Source: Candidatus Thioglobus sp.
GTDB taxonomy: Bacteria > Pseudomonadota > Gammaproteobacteria > PS1 > Pseudothioglobaceae
Direction: 5' to 3'
DNA: 64,000 bases
Assembly: GCA_012959965.1 (NCBI GenBank)
Contig: DUCF01000026.1
Coordinates: 59,554-123,553 of the forward strand
Position 1 is the first letter of the stretch, and each line of letters begins with the position of its first letter. Below, in pieces: positions 1 to 9,535 of this stretch. Position numbers and translations under genes: made by a program. A model generated the notes under the pieces. It made no database searches and was not told the origin of the DNA. It saw only the letters and a program-made list of their open reading frames with translations.

Positions 1-1
1 T

Positions 2-556
2 GAAAACGCCATTCGCAGTGTTTGTGAGCCCATTTTTCAAAAACCTCTTAGCGAAATATCTTTTGGCTTGGTGCTTTTAAGCCTGTTTAAAGAGGCCAGA
101 CGATTTAACATCTCCATTCAACCGCAGTTGTTGCTTTTGGACAAAACCCTGCTAAATATTGAAGGCCTTGGCCGTACGCTTTATCCCGATTTAGACCTGT
201 GGGCAACCGCCAAACCGTTCCTGGAAAATCTGGTCAAAGAAAAGTACAGCTTTAAAAACTCGGTCAAACAGATATCCGAGCAACTGCCTGAGCTGTTGGC
301 CGAATTACCGCAACTGCCTATGCTTGCCATTAAAGCACTGAAACAGCTTGAAAAAGGTGCGGAAGGACAAAAAATCGCCAAACAACAAACCGAGATTATT
401 GTTAAGCAATTAAAAGAAAACGCAGCCAAACAAAGCGCTGTTATTATTGCAGGCACACTGATCATTCTTTCGGGCATTTTCATTGCCCAATCCCTTGTGC
501 TCTACGCCTGCGTGAGTGGTGCAGCCGGTGTTTTGTTTTGGCTCAAATCCCGGTAG
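2..556 (+). CDS. ubiB: UbiB family protein, C-terminal part
   Basis: This is the 3' end of a gene that begins before the window; the frame is open from base 2, giving about 184 residues. UbiB is an atypical protein-kinase-like ATPase needed for ubiquinone biosynthesis and sits at the inner membrane. The stretch [20 protein letters not shown] is the typical C-terminal UbiB segment, and the protein ends with two hydrophobic helices separated by a short turn, as in the family. The kinase core is outside the window. No ubiE or ubiJ can be seen because the upstream region is missing. A ubiquinone-linked role fits the bc1 complex encoded further on. Confidence 0.88.
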   Translation, partial: ENAIRSVCEPIFQKPLSEISFGLVLLSLFKEARRFNISIQPQLLLLDKTLLNIEGLGRTLYPDLDLWATAKPFLENLVKEKYSFKNSVKQISEQLPELLAELPQLPMLAIKALKQLEKGAEGQKIAKQQTEIIVKQLKENAAKQSAVIIAGTLIILSGIFIAQSLVLYACVSGAAGVLFWLKSR

Positions 557-566
557 TGCAATTGCG

Positions 567-594
567 TTGCAAGGCCTTCATTTTCGGGTAAAAT
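567..594 (+). promoter_or_regulatory. Candidate sigma70 promoter for rplY
   Basis: A -35-like TTGCAA (567-572) and a -10-like TAAAAT (589-594) are separated by 16 bp, just after the ubiB stop. Transcription would begin near base 601, giving a leader of about 78 nt before rplY. Predicted by eye only. Confidence 0.45.
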
Positions 595-634
595 TACCTC
601 CCAGTCTGCTTGGTCGCAAAGCAGCATAAAAGCG

Positions 635-657
635 ACATCACATTTGTGATGTTTTTT
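635..657 (+). terminator. Hairpin with T-run in the rplY leader
   Basis: ACATCAC (635-641) pairs with GTGATGT (646-652) around a 4-nt loop, and six T follow (652-657). It looks like a weak intrinsic terminator. It lies after the candidate promoter at 567-594 and before the rplY Shine-Dalgarno (667-670). It may therefore be an attenuator of rplY, not only the end of the ubiB transcript. Confidence 0.5.
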
Positions 658-678
658 GCATTTAATGGAGAACCCAAA

Positions 679-1359
679 ATGAGTATTACTGTAAACGCCA
701 TTGCGCGTGAAGACCAGGGCAAAGGTGCGAGCCGCCGCCTGCGTAAAGAAGAAAAAGTACCAGGTATTGTTTATGGTGGCAAAGATGCCCCGTCAATGCT
801 AACTGTTGACTTTCATGAAATTACCCACTTACTAGAAAACGAAGATTCTTTTACTTCGGTGCTGGATCTAGTTGTTGGCAAAAACAAAGAGTCGGTTATT
901 ATTAAAGACTTGCAACGCCACCCTTCGAAAAACACCATCAGTCATATTGACTTTTTGCGTGTTGATGCGAAGCATGCGCTTGTCACAACATCACCACTTC
1001 ACTTTATTGGCGAAGAAGAAAACGAAGCGTTACGCCTTGGTGCTCTTTTGAACCAGTTTGTCGTTGCGGTTGAAATTTCATGCCTACCTAAAGACATGCC
1101 TCACGGCATTGATGTAGATATTAGTGGCCTAGCGATTGGCGACCATATCAGTCTTACAGGCCTAGTATTGCCTAAGGGTGTTACTATTACAGCCCTTCAG
1201 CACGAAGATGTTGAAGCACACGACCAAACGGTTGTTTCAATTTCTGAAGCTAAAGTTGTTACTGAGGAAGAGGAAGACTTTTCAGAGGCGCCTGTCGCTC
1301 CTGAAAGCGACGACGCCGAGAGCGACGCTGCCTCTGAAGATGGAGACAACGAAGCCTAA
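679..1359 (+). CDS. rplY: 50S ribosomal protein L25 (CTC/TL5 form)
   Basis: L25 binds 5S rRNA in the large subunit. The 226-residue protein is the long CTC type: an N-terminal 5S-binding beta-barrel (about residues 1-95, with GASRRLR and a VPGIVYG segment), a second TL5 domain, and a highly acidic tail of Glu, Asp, Ser and Ala. I chose the ATG at 679 because GGAG (667-670) precedes it; an in-frame TTG at 610 would add residues unlike the family. The gene is followed by pth, the usual neighbour of rplY in gammaproteobacteria. A hairpin with a T-run lies in its leader. Confidence 0.95.
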   Translation: MSITVNAIAREDQGKGASRRLRKEEKVPGIVYGGKDAPSMLTVDFHEITHLLENEDSFTSVLDLVVGKNKESVIIKDLQRHPSKNTISHIDFLRVDAKHALVTTSPLHFIGEEENEALRLGALLNQFVVAVEISCLPKDMPHGIDVDISGLAIGDHISLTGLVLPKGVTITALQHEDVEAHDQTVVSISEAKVVTEEEEDFSEAPVAPESDDAESDAASEDGDNEA

Positions 1360-1400
1360 TGTGATTGGTCTTTTTGACTCAATAAACACATCAAAGCATT

Positions 1401-1994
1401 GTGGCTATTAAGCTGATTGTTGGCCTGGGCAACCCGGGCAAAGACTATCAAGCACACCGTCACAATGCTGGCTTCTGGTTTGTTGAAGCATTGGCGCACC
1501 AACTGGGCGCCAGCTTCAACAAACAATCTAAATTTTTTGGCGAAACAAGCGAAGCCTTGCTGGCCAATAAAAAGGTACGTTTTTTAAAGCCTCAAACCTT
1601 CATGAACTGTTCGGGCCAAGCCATTCAATCGCTGGCCAACTATTTCAATATTGAAGCTGAGGAAATACTCGTTGTACACGACGAGCTGGATCTTAATCCG
1701 GGAACAACAAAATTAAAAAAAGGCGGCGGCCACGGCGGCCATAACGGCCTAAGAGACACAATCAAGGCGCTAGACAGTAAAGAGTTTTACCGCCTGAGAA
1801 TCGGCGTTGGCCACCCGGGCAACAAAAACGAAGTGGTCAACTTTGTTCTAAACCAACCAAGCGCAAAAGAACTAACCCTAATTGAAGACAGCATGGGTGA
1901 CGCTATAACCGTCATAAGCCAAATCGTCGAGGGTAAATTTGAAGAAGCAATGAAGAAGCTGCACACAGCACAAGGAGAAGTAAATGGGATTTAA
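1401..1994 (+). CDS. pth: Peptidyl-tRNA hydrolase
   Basis: Releases tRNA from peptidyl-tRNAs that drop off the ribosome. The 197-residue protein has the family N-terminus: GNPG at 10-13 and the catalytic His21 in the RHNAG motif. [12 protein letters not shown] and HDELDLNPG follow at about 54-100. The start is GTG at 1401, chosen because the next residues [11 protein letters not shown] match the family start. The gene lies 41 bp after rplY and overlaps ychF by 11 bp, so rplY-pth-ychF is probably one transcription unit with translational coupling at the second junction. Confidence 0.96.
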   Translation: MAIKLIVGLGNPGKDYQAHRHNAGFWFVEALAHQLGASFNKQSKFFGETSEALLANKKVRFLKPQTFMNCSGQAIQSLANYFNIEAEEILVVHDELDLNPGTTKLKKGGGHGGHNGLRDTIKALDSKEFYRLRIGVGHPGNKNEVVNFVLNQPSAKELTLIEDSMGDAITVISQIVEGKFEEAMKKLHTAQGEVNGI

Positions 1995-3075
1995 ATGTGG
2001 CATTGTAGGCCTGCCAAACGTCGGCAAATCAACCCTTTTTAACGCACTTACTATGGCGGGTATTGATGCCGCGAACTACCCTTTTTGCACCATTGAGCCG
2101 AACGTGGGCGTTGTGCCTGTCAACGACATCCGTCTAAGTCAGTTAGCGGCCATTGTCTCACCTGAAAAAATCTTACCAACTACAATGGAGTTTGTTGATA
2201 TTGCCGGCTTGGTCGAAGGCGCCTCAAAAGGCGAAGGCCTTGGCAATCAATTTTTGTCCAATATTCGTGAAACCGACGCAATTTTGCACGTTGTGCGCTG
2301 TTTTGAAAACGAGGACGTTATCCATGTCGCTGGCAAAGTGTCGCCACTCGATGACATTGAAATCATTAATACAGAATTAGCACTGGCGGATATGTTGGCC
2401 GTAGAAAAACTCTATCAAAAGGCACTGAAAAACACCAAATCTGGCCAGAAAGAGGGTTTGCCCCTTAAAAGCCTGCTTGAAAAAATCATGCCAGCGCTTG
2501 AGGATGGCCTGCCGGTTAGGTTGCTTGAGTTTAATGAAGAAGAGACTAAGCTGCTTAAAGGTTTACAGCTTTTAACCTCAAAACCGGTGCTCTACGTTGC
2601 CAACGTAAGCGAGAGTGGCTTTTCAGACAATCCATACCTAAATGCAGTTGAGGACTTTGCTGGCCAAGAAAACTCGCAAGTTGTGAGTATTTGTGCCGAC
2701 ATTGAGTCCGAAATTGCCGAGCTGGACGACGAAGACAAGCAAAGTTTTTTGGATGAAATGGGACAAACAGAATCAGGCTTGGACCGTTTAATTCATGCAG
2801 GCTATAAGTTACTTGGTTTACAAACATACTTTACCGCTGGCGTTAAAGAAGTCCGTGCATGGACAATCAACATTGGCGACAGTGCGCCTGTTGCGGCTGG
2901 TAAAATTCATGGTGACTTTGAAAAAGGCTTTATTCGAGCAGAAACGGTAGCCTTTAATGACTTTCTTGAGTGTGAGGGCGAGAAGGGCGCAAAAGACGCA
3001 GGTAAATTGAGATCCGAAGGAAAAGAATATATTGTTAAAGATGGAGATGTCGTTCACTTCCTATTTAACGTCTAA
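1984..3075 (+). CDS. ychF: Redox-regulated ATPase/GTPase YchF
   Basis: YchF (OLA1) is a translation-factor-related P-loop NTPase that binds ribosomes and prefers ATP. The 363-residue protein has the G1 motif GLPNVGKST at 9-17 and [20 protein letters not shown] around 73-92. The unusual NVSES replaces the NKxD guanine motif, which explains ATP preference. A C-terminal TGS domain occupies about residues 280-363. The start overlaps the end of pth and is preceded by AAGGAG in the pth coding sequence. The pth-ychF pairing is standard in gammaproteobacteria. Confidence 0.97.
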   Translation: MGFKCGIVGLPNVGKSTLFNALTMAGIDAANYPFCTIEPNVGVVPVNDIRLSQLAAIVSPEKILPTTMEFVDIAGLVEGASKGEGLGNQFLSNIRETDAILHVVRCFENEDVIHVAGKVSPLDDIEIINTELALADMLAVEKLYQKALKNTKSGQKEGLPLKSLLEKIMPALEDGLPVRLLEFNEEETKLLKGLQLLTSKPVLYVANVSESGFSDNPYLNAVEDFAGQENSQVVSICADIESEIAELDDEDKQSFLDEMGQTESGLDRLIHAGYKLLGLQTYFTAGVKEVRAWTINIGDSAPVAAGKIHGDFEKGFIRAETVAFNDFLECEGEKGAKDAGKLRSEGKEYIVKDGDVVHFLFNV

Positions 3076-3095
3076 TAAACAACCATACGCAGGTA

Positions 3096-4625
3096 ATGAA
3101 ACAAACAAAATTACTCATCATCCTTGACGGCTGGGGCCATTCAGAAAATAGCGAAAACAACGCAATAGCGCTTGCCGACACGCCGGTTTGGGACTCTCTT
3201 ATAAGTCAATACCCAAACACACTGATTGGCACTTCTGGTGTAAGCGTTGGCCTTCCTGACGGACAAATGGGCAACTCTGAAGTGGGCCACCTAACCATTG
3301 GCTCCGGCAGAATCATTGAGCAAAACTACACCCTTATCCAAAACGATATTGACTCGGGCGCCTTTACTGACAACACTACCTTGTGCTTGGCATTAAATAC
3401 TGTCAACGATAACGGCAAGGCAGTCCACATTATGGGTCAATTGTCTGATGGTGGTGTGCATTCACACCATAACCAAATTTTAGCAATGCTTGAAATGGCC
3501 AGTCAAAAAGGTTGTGCAGAAATTTACCTTCACATCTTCACCGATGGCAGGGACACACCACCGAACAGCGCTAACGAATTTATAGCCGATTTAGAAGAAA
3601 AAATAGTCGCTCTTGGCAAGGGTCGAATCGCCTCTGTTGTTGGCCGTTTCTATGCAATGGACAGAGACAACCGCTGGAATAGAGTTGAAAAAGCCTACAA
3701 CCTCCTTGTCAATGGAAAAGGCGCGTACGGCGCAACTACTGCAGCTGAGGCTGTCGAAGCAGCCTATGAGCGCGGCGAAACTGACGAGTTTATCAAGCCG
3801 ACCACTATTGGCGAAGCGGTAACAGTCAATGAAGGTGATGCGGTTATTTTTATGAATTTTCGCGCCGATCGTGCGCGCGAATTGACCCAAGCAATGACAG
3901 CTGCTGATTTTTCAGGGTTTTCACGTGAAACATTTACGCCAATACACTTTGTTTGCTTAACCGAATACAAAGAAGCCTTTAACTTGCCTTGTGCATACCC
4001 ACCAAAAACCATCGACAATACGCTGGGTAGATACATCTCAGATTTGGGCATGAGCCAGCTACGAATAGCCGAGACAGAAAAATATGCACACGTTACTTTT
4101 TTCTTTAATGGCGGCCTTGAAGACCCCCTGCTAGGAGAAGACAGAACGCTTATTCAATCGCCCGATGTGGCCACTTATGATCTTCAGCCTGAAATGAGTG
4201 CGCCTGAATTAACCAACGCTCTTGTCGCTTCAATTGAGTCCGGCAAATACGATTTAATTATTTGTAATTATGCCAACACCGACATGGTCGGACACAGCGG
4301 CAAACTTTCTGCCGCTATTAGCGCAGTTGAGGCCGTTGACATCTGCCTAGGAAGAATTCACAAGGCTTGTCAAAATACTGGCGCAGAAATACTTATCACT
4401 GCAGATCACGGCAACGCCGAACAAATGGTTAATCCAAAAACCAACAAAAGCCACACGGCCCATACCAACAATCCGGTGCCGCTTATTTATGTCGGCGAGC
4501 GCAAAGTGGCCTTGGTTGAGCCTGATGTAGGCTCTCTAGCCGGACTGGCGCCAAGCTTGCTTAAATTGATGGGCATTGAGAGCCCTGCGGAAATGACAGG
4601 TCAGTGCCTACTTACGATTGATTAA
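3096..4625 (+). CDS. gpmI: 2,3-bisphosphoglycerate-independent phosphoglycerate mutase
   Basis: Interconverts 3- and 2-phosphoglycerate through a phosphoserine intermediate in glycolysis and gluconeogenesis; Mn-dependent. The 509 residues match the family length. The N-terminus LLIILDGWG supplies a metal-binding Asp, Ser61 in GNSEVGHL is the phosphorylated serine, the phosphotransferase insert includes FTDGRDTPP and [10 protein letters not shown], and the C-terminal metal site includes ADHGNAEQM. It lies 20 bp after ychF and 17 bp before rpe, so it may be read through from the upstream operon. Confidence 0.97.
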   Translation: MKQTKLLIILDGWGHSENSENNAIALADTPVWDSLISQYPNTLIGTSGVSVGLPDGQMGNSEVGHLTIGSGRIIEQNYTLIQNDIDSGAFTDNTTLCLALNTVNDNGKAVHIMGQLSDGGVHSHHNQILAMLEMASQKGCAEIYLHIFTDGRDTPPNSANEFIADLEEKIVALGKGRIASVVGRFYAMDRDNRWNRVEKAYNLLVNGKGAYGATTAAEAVEAAYERGETDEFIKPTTIGEAVTVNEGDAVIFMNFRADRARELTQAMTAADFSGFSRETFTPIHFVCLTEYKEAFNLPCAYPPKTIDNTLGRYISDLGMSQLRIAETEKYAHVTFFFNGGLEDPLLGEDRTLIQSPDVATYDLQPEMSAPELTNALVASIESGKYDLIICNYANTDMVGHSGKLSAAISAVEAVDICLGRIHKACQNTGAEILITADHGNAEQMVNPKTNKSHTAHTNNPVPLIYVGERKVALVEPDVGSLAGLAPSLLKLMGIESPAEMTGQCLLTID

Positions 4626-4642
4626 TAAACAAAAAAGCTAAT

Positions 4643-5323
4643 ATGAAACAATCAAACTATATTGCACCTTCTATCTTGGCTGCTAATTTTGCCAAACTTG
4701 GCGATGAAGTTGATACAGTGCTCGCTTCGGGCGCAGATATTATCCACTTTGATGTAATGGATAACCACTATGTGCCCAACCTAACGATAGGACCATTGGT
4801 TTGCGACGCACTCAGAAGCCACGGCGTAACCGCGCCAATTGATGTTCACCTCATGGTTAAGCCTGTTGATAGAATCATTCCAGATTTTGCTAAGGCGGGT
4901 GCGAGCTTTATTAGTTTTCACCCTGAGGCTTCGGAGCATGTTGATCGCACAATTGGGCTGATTAAGGAACAAGGCTGTAAAGCAGGCCTAGTTTTCAATC
5001 CAGCTACATCTTTGAGCTACCTTGAACATGTGCTAGATCATCTCGACATGGTTTTGCTTATGTCGGTTAATCCAGGTTTTGGCGGTCAGTCGTTTATCCC
5101 GTCCTCACTAGACAAGTTGAGAGTGGTTCGAAAAATGATCGATGAACGAGGTTTAGACATCAGACTAGAGATTGATGGCGGCGTTAAAATCGACAACATC
5201 AGAGAGATTGCTGCTGCTGGCGCTGATACGTTTGTAGCTGGCTCTGCCATTTTTAATACCGACAACTACAAGACGACGATTGACGCAATGCGCTCTGAAT
5301 TGGCGCAAGCAGACAAAGTGTAA
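4643..5323 (+). CDS. rpe: Ribulose-phosphate 3-epimerase
   Basis: Interconverts ribulose 5-phosphate and xylulose 5-phosphate in the pentose phosphate pathway, and in the Calvin cycle where present. The 226-residue TIM barrel shows [13 protein letters not shown] at the N-terminus, [17 protein letters not shown] around 33-49, the [14 protein letters not shown] phosphate loop, and LEIDGGVK near residue 176. It follows gpmI closely. Since a phosphoribulokinase lies at about 33 kb, this enzyme could also feed that step, but the two genes are not linked. Confidence 0.97.
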   Translation: MKQSNYIAPSILAANFAKLGDEVDTVLASGADIIHFDVMDNHYVPNLTIGPLVCDALRSHGVTAPIDVHLMVKPVDRIIPDFAKAGASFISFHPEASEHVDRTIGLIKEQGCKAGLVFNPATSLSYLEHVLDHLDMVLLMSVNPGFGGQSFIPSSLDKLRVVRKMIDERGLDIRLEIDGGVKIDNIREIAAAGADTFVAGSAIFNTDNYKTTIDAMRSELAQADKV

Positions 5324-5358
5324 GCAAAAAGCCACCTTCACTTCCTTTTTTTCTTAAC

Positions 5359-6696
5359 TTAATCGGTGGAAATTATGCCGTTTTCAACGTACTGGATGCC
5401 GTTATTTTCAATCTTATCGAGCATGTAAAGATAATTAAGCATCATGCCAGAAGATTCTTTCATGCCGCGACTCGAAGTGTTAGCAAGTACATGGATTTTT
5501 CCAATAGATGCACCATTGCTTAAGTGAAAATGAGCAACTGGATCTTTAGCTTTATTATTACCTGATTTTTCCTTGCTCAGATAGTGTAAAGCCAATTTTC
5601 TTAAAGGCTTATCAAGGACCGCTTTAACGCTCTCATTTTCAAGCCAGCTTGAATAAAGAAGTGTTTTAAGTGTACTTTCAACGGTGACCGATTGGCTTAC
5701 AGAGATAAGCGCATCTTTTTCATCTTTACTAAGCACTTCATCGACAGTAGAAATATTTTGACCAAGCCAGTGATTAAAGCCAGGAATAGGCGAGAGAGTG
5801 GCAAAATTAGTTAAATTAGGGTGGTTTTTTTGTAATTCTTTCACCACGCTTTTAATTAAATAATTGCCAAAGCTAATACCTGCAAGTCCGCTTTGAGTAT
5901 TAGAAATGGAATAAAACATTGCGCTATCAGCACTCATCGGGTCTACAGTAGGTGCGTTTTCATCTAATAACTGAGCAATATTTCCAACCACACCGTTTGT
6001 GAGCGCCACTTCAATAAAAATCAACGGCTCGTTTTCCATTTGTGGATGAAAAAAAGCATAACAATAACGATCCGAGTCCAGTCTGTTTTTTAAATCGCTC
6101 CAATCTCTTATTGCGTGGACCGCTTCGTATTTAATCAACTTTTCCAAAAGCAATGCGGGTGAATTCCAATTAACCTCTTTAAGCTCTAGGAACCCCAAAT
6201 CAAACCATTCTTTAAGTAAATATTTGAGTTCATTTTGAAGTGGCTTAAAAGCGATGTTATTTTTTTGCGCACTAAGCATATCTGCACGCATATCCACCAA
6301 AAATTTAACCCCCTCATTAAGCCCGTTAAAAAGTTTAAATAATTTAAGGCTTTGCGACTCTAGGGCAGCACGCAAACACCAAACATCATCCTCATTATTT
6401 TTCCAATTACTGATAATGGTATCCGCGTTTTCTTGATCAAAGTGATAGTGATTAAGCAGTAGCATGAAAAACTTTTCTCTACCAACCTCACTCAACGATT
6501 GATAATCACTGGCAATTTTACAAGCATGTGCGCGCAAGGACATTTCGCCTGCCATTGAATGGACGCAATAATCAATATCGACCTTTAATTGGGCTAAACT
6601 TTCTTCATCTAGATCTGGATTAAACGCTGTATTTTTCTCATTTGAAAAAGAGATTTTTTGCCAAAAATTTCGAAGCTGATTAATTGTATTTTTCAT
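5359..6696 (-). CDS. Malonyl-CoA decarboxylase
   Basis: Converts malonyl-CoA to acetyl-CoA and CO2. The 445-residue protein belongs to the MCD family shared by rhizobial MatA and mitochondrial MLYCD: a helical N-terminal half, then a GNAT-like catalytic half with FATLSPIPGFNHWLG, SGLAGISFGNYLIK (putative catalytic Ser), and a HFHLSNGA segment (putative catalytic His) followed by SRGMKESSGMMLNYLYM. No matB ligase or malonate transporter is adjacent, so malonyl-CoA must come from elsewhere. It lies 268 bp downstream of dmdA in the same direction, converging on rpe. Two small palindromes precede its start. Confidence 0.88.
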   Translation of the reverse strand: MKNTINQLRNFWQKISFSNEKNTAFNPDLDEESLAQLKVDIDYCVHSMAGEMSLRAHACKIASDYQSLSEVGREKFFMLLLNHYHFDQENADTIISNWKNNEDDVWCLRAALESQSLKLFKLFNGLNEGVKFLVDMRADMLSAQKNNIAFKPLQNELKYLLKEWFDLGFLELKEVNWNSPALLLEKLIKYEAVHAIRDWSDLKNRLDSDRYCYAFFHPQMENEPLIFIEVALTNGVVGNIAQLLDENAPTVDPMSADSAMFYSISNTQSGLAGISFGNYLIKSVVKELQKNHPNLTNFATLSPIPGFNHWLGQNISTVDEVLSKDEKDALISVSQSVTVESTLKTLLYSSWLENESVKAVLDKPLRKLALHYLSKEKSGNNKAKDPVAHFHLSNGASIGKIHVLANTSSRGMKESSGMMLNYLYMLDKIENNGIQYVENGIISTD

Positions 6697-6721
6697 GAGT
6701 TTTTCTTTTGGTACCTTGTAA

Positions 6722-6754
6722 ACCAGTCATTGACTAATTTAACTCTTGAGTTAA
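6722..6754. promoter_or_regulatory. Paired palindromes upstream of the malonyl-CoA decarboxylase gene
   Basis: AGTCA-T-TGACT and TTAACTC-TT-GAGTTAA (6739-6754) lie close together 30-60 bp before the start of the minus-strand decarboxylase gene. Both are perfect inverted repeats of the size bound by dimeric regulators. No binding protein can be assigned from sequence alone. The rest of the 6697-6964 gap shows no gene. Confidence 0.3.
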
Positions 6755-6964
6755 GCTAGCCATAAAGGGCTTGGATAGGCGATTTAAACAGCGCTTGAAA
6801 AAATCTGCTTTTTGAATATTGTCTAAACTCACACTCTTTCAGAGGCAAGCTGTAATTCTTTATGGTGCGCAGTTAATTTTCACACTTCTTTTTATCTGAC
6901 CCTAAAACTTTCCGTAGCATTAGCATGATCACAATACTTTGCAGGCATCCAGTCTGTAACTTTG

Positions 6965-8080
6965 TTAGATAAATGGAATGCTGGACACCGTTGCATTTCG
7001 AGACCCCCATGGCGTTGCAACCGTTAGCTTTGTACCAATTTCGCTCAGCTGACTACTAACCGTTGCAAAAGCTATATTTGAATTAAGCCGTGGTGAGTGT
7101 GCCACACTGGTGAGCTTTCCACACCATTTGTTGTCTGAGAATATTTGCCATGTGCTTTCACAGCCGCCAATAAGTGCGTCGCCACCCAGCACTAAACCGA
7201 CAACTTTGTTTTTTACTCCCTCTGAATTAATTCTTTGTAACGCCTCTCTACTTAAATATTCAGCACTTTTGTCAAGTTGGCAAAATCTCCCAAGCGGCAG
7301 CTCTAAAGGGTTGTTCTCAAGCCCCATGTCGTTGCCCCACGAAAAAAGCCCCGACTCAATGCGTTCAATGTTATTTGGTGTGGCGGGCTTAATATCATAC
7401 TTCTTGCCGGCGCTCATGACCGCTTCCCATAATTTATCACCTTGTGTGCCGTCCATTAAATAAAGTTCAAAACCACCCTGCTTGCTCCAGCCTGAGCGTT
7501 GCACAATTAAAGGAATGCCTTCTAATTTGGTTTCTTTAAAAAAGAAATATTTGAGGTCGTTAACCCAATCCCCAAATAAGTCGTTCATTAAAGGTAGGTT
7601 ATTTGGCCCTTGAATTGCAAGTGGTGACACGTCGGGCTCGTGAATTTGCACATCCCAGCCCAAACCACATGCAAGCCCCCTAGTCCAGAGCAAAACGTCA
7701 CTGTCTGCAATAGAGAGCCAAAAGCGCTGCTCTTCAAGTCTTAATATTATGGGGTCATTGATAATGCCACCATTTTCATCGGCAATAAACGCATATTTTC
7801 CTTGACCAACTTGCAAACTTGAAAGATCTCTTGGGGTAATGTACTCAACAAATCGATAAGCATCGCTACCACTAATTTCTACCTGGCGCTCACAGGCCAC
7901 ATCCCACATGGTAACGTTATTAACCAGATTCCAATAATCTGCCTCTGGGCCTGCGTAAGAAGTCGGCATTAACATATGGTTGTACACTGTAAAGGCCTGA
8001 ACCCCGCAGCGCAAAGTTGCCTCATAATAAGGCGATTTACGAATACGCCCAGATGGTGTTAACTGTATCTTCTGATTCAT
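6965..8080 (-). CDS. dmdA: DMSP demethylase DmdA (GcvT family)
   Basis: Predicted to transfer a methyl group from dimethylsulfoniopropionate to tetrahydrofolate, giving 3-methylmercaptopropionate. The 371 residues match the length of known DmdA. The protein has the GcvT aminomethyltransferase fold but carries DmdA-like segments: TVYNHMLMPT, WDVACERQVEISG, a NDPIILRLEE stretch, WLSIADSDVLLW and RSGWSKQGGFELYLMDG. I placed the start at the ATG at 8080, preceded by AGAAGG; a TTG at 8098 is possible. The flanking DmdB-, DmdC- and AcuR-like genes support the call. A folate-dependent demethylase acting on another methylated compound cannot be ruled out. Confidence 0.8.
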   Translation of the reverse strand: MNQKIQLTPSGRIRKSPYYEATLRCGVQAFTVYNHMLMPTSYAGPEADYWNLVNNVTMWDVACERQVEISGSDAYRFVEYITPRDLSSLQVGQGKYAFIADENGGIINDPIILRLEEQRFWLSIADSDVLLWTRGLACGLGWDVQIHEPDVSPLAIQGPNNLPLMNDLFGDWVNDLKYFFFKETKLEGIPLIVQRSGWSKQGGFELYLMDGTQGDKLWEAVMSAGKKYDIKPATPNNIERIESGLFSWGNDMGLENNPLELPLGRFCQLDKSAEYLSREALQRINSEGVKNKVVGLVLGGDALIGGCESTWQIFSDNKWCGKLTSVAHSPRLNSNIAFATVSSQLSEIGTKLTVATPWGSRNATVSSIPFI

Positions 8081-8112
8081 TTCTAGCCTTCTAAGCAAAT
8101 TATAAGCTGCGA

Positions 8113-8118
8113 ATTATA
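8113..8118 (-). promoter_or_regulatory. Candidate -10 element for dmdA
   Basis: TATAAT on the minus strand, 33 nt before the dmdA ATG, would give a short leader carrying AGAAGG. No convincing -35 element is seen, so an activator may be needed. The 153-bp region between dmdA and metY must hold the control of both. Confidence 0.35.
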
Positions 8119-8168
8119 ACACTTAAAAATAAAGAAAGCATATTTAATATATGACCGTCTAATAAATA

Positions 8169-8196
8169 ATTACATTTTTTTAGACATGTGTATAAT
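8169..8196 (+). promoter_or_regulatory. Candidate promoter of the metY-dmd operon
   Basis: ATTACA (8169-8174), a 16-bp spacer and a perfect TATAAT (8191-8196) precede the sulfhydrylase gene, with transcription expected near 8203. An inverted pair GTCTA (8157-8161) and TAGAC (8181-8185) brackets the -35 region and could be an operator. The leader is too short for a SAM or cobalamin riboswitch. Confidence 0.5.
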
Positions 8197-8233
8197 GCGG
8201 GCTTTATATTTAAAATATTTATTTGGGAGATAT

Positions 8234-9535
8234 ATGGGCAAGTCATCTTTTCTGGGTGAAGAAACAATTGCGCTTCACAGCGGCTACCAACCAGATCCGT
8301 CATACGGCTCTCGCGCCGTTCCAATCTACCAAACAACCTCCTATGTTTTTGAGAGTGTAGATGAAGCAGCAGCTCTATTTAACATAGAAAAAGGCGGTCA
8401 CATATACAGTCGCATGACCAACCCGACTGTTGCAACTCTGGAGCAGAGGATTGCCGCCCTTGAGGGAGGAACGGGAGCCATTTGTACAGCCTCAGGGATG
8501 AGCGCGCTGTTTGTTACCTTTATCACCTTGTGCTCTGCTGGCGACCACATTGTTAGCGCAGCTCAGATTTACGGCTCGACTGCAACACTACTGAAACACA
8601 CCCTCAAACGCTTTGACATTGATTGCACCTTTGTGTCGATTAACGACTCAAAAGCCCTCACAGAGGCCATTCAAGATAACACCAAACTTGTGTTTTGTGA
8701 GTCAATAGGTAATCCTGGGCTTGAGGTTTCGGACTTGCCCGCTATTTCCAAAATTGCTCATGAGTATGGACTGCCTGTTGTGGTGGATGCAACTTTTGCA
8801 ACGCCTTCACTTTGTCGTCCGTTCGATCACGGCGCAGATATTATTGTCCATTCTGTTACTAAGTGGATGGGTGGTCATGGCGTGGCGGTTGGCGGGGCTA
8901 TTGTTGATGGCGGAGCATTTGACTGGGGCGCACACGGCAAACATCCGACGCTAACTGAGCCCTACGAACCTTTTCACGGAATTAGCTTTTGGGAGGAGTA
9001 CGGCCCTTCGGCTCTGGTAATGAGGATTCGTGCAGAATCAATGCGCGACCTTGGTCCTTCAATGAGTCCTCATACTGCTTTCTTATTATTGCAAGGCATA
9101 GAAACACTGAGTTTAAGAATGCAGCAACATGTTAAAAATGCAAAACAATTAACTCGCTGGCTGCTTGAGCAGGAACTGGTAACTTGGGTTAACCACCCCG
9201 ACTTGCCTGACAACCCCACACACAAAGTTGCCAAACGGTTATTCCCAAAAGGCGCTGGCTCCATGTTGTGCTTCGGCGTACAAGGAGGACGCAACGGAGG
9301 TCGTGCGTTCATGGATGCATTAACGCTTGCTTCTAATCTGGCCAATGTTGGCGATTCCAGAACGCTTGTGCTACATCCCGCCAGCACAACACATTCTCGA
9401 CTTGACGACGAGGCAATGAAGGCCGCAGGAAGCAGTGTGGATCTTATTAGAGTTTCTGTTGGTATTGAATCTATTGCCGACATTATTAAGGATTTCAAAG
9501 GCGGCCTGAAAGCGGTAGAGAGGCTGACCGGGTGA
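8234..9535 (+). CDS. metY: O-acetylhomoserine sulfhydrylase / aminocarboxypropyltransferase
   Basis: PLP enzyme of the Cys/Met metabolism family, predicted to join O-acetylhomoserine with sulfide (to homocysteine) or methanethiol (directly to methionine). The 433 residues fit MetY (about 430) and not the shorter MetB/MetC (about 380-400). The PLP lysine is Lys210 in HSVTKWMGG; YSRMTNPT and TASGMSALF are family motifs. The start at 8234 has GGGAGA upstream (8225-8230). It heads the plus-strand operon divergent from dmdA and overlaps the next gene by 4 bp. Beside a DMSP demethylation cluster, methanethiol capture is the attractive role; this is inference. Confidence 0.85.
   Translation: MGKSSFLGEETIALHSGYQPDPSYGSRAVPIYQTTSYVFESVDEAAALFNIEKGGHIYSRMTNPTVATLEQRIAALEGGTGAICTASGMSALFVTFITLCSAGDHIVSAAQIYGSTATLLKHTLKRFDIDCTFVSINDSKALTEAIQDNTKLVFCESIGNPGLEVSDLPAISKIAHEYGLPVVVDATFATPSLCRPFDHGADIIVHSVTKWMGGHGVAVGGAIVDGGAFDWGAHGKHPTLTEPYEPFHGISFWEEYGPSALVMRIRAESMRDLGPSMSPHTAFLLLQGIETLSLRMQQHVKNAKQLTRWLLEQELVTWVNHPDLPDNPTHKVAKRLFPKGAGSMLCFGVQGGRNGGRAFMDALTLASNLANVGDSRTLVLHPASTTHSRLDDEAMKAAGSSVDLIRVSVGIESIADIIKDFKGGLKAVERLTG

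Noticed and set aside
8081..8233. SAM or cobalamin riboswitch before metY
   Set aside because: The expected leader is only about 30 nt and no conserved element is seen.
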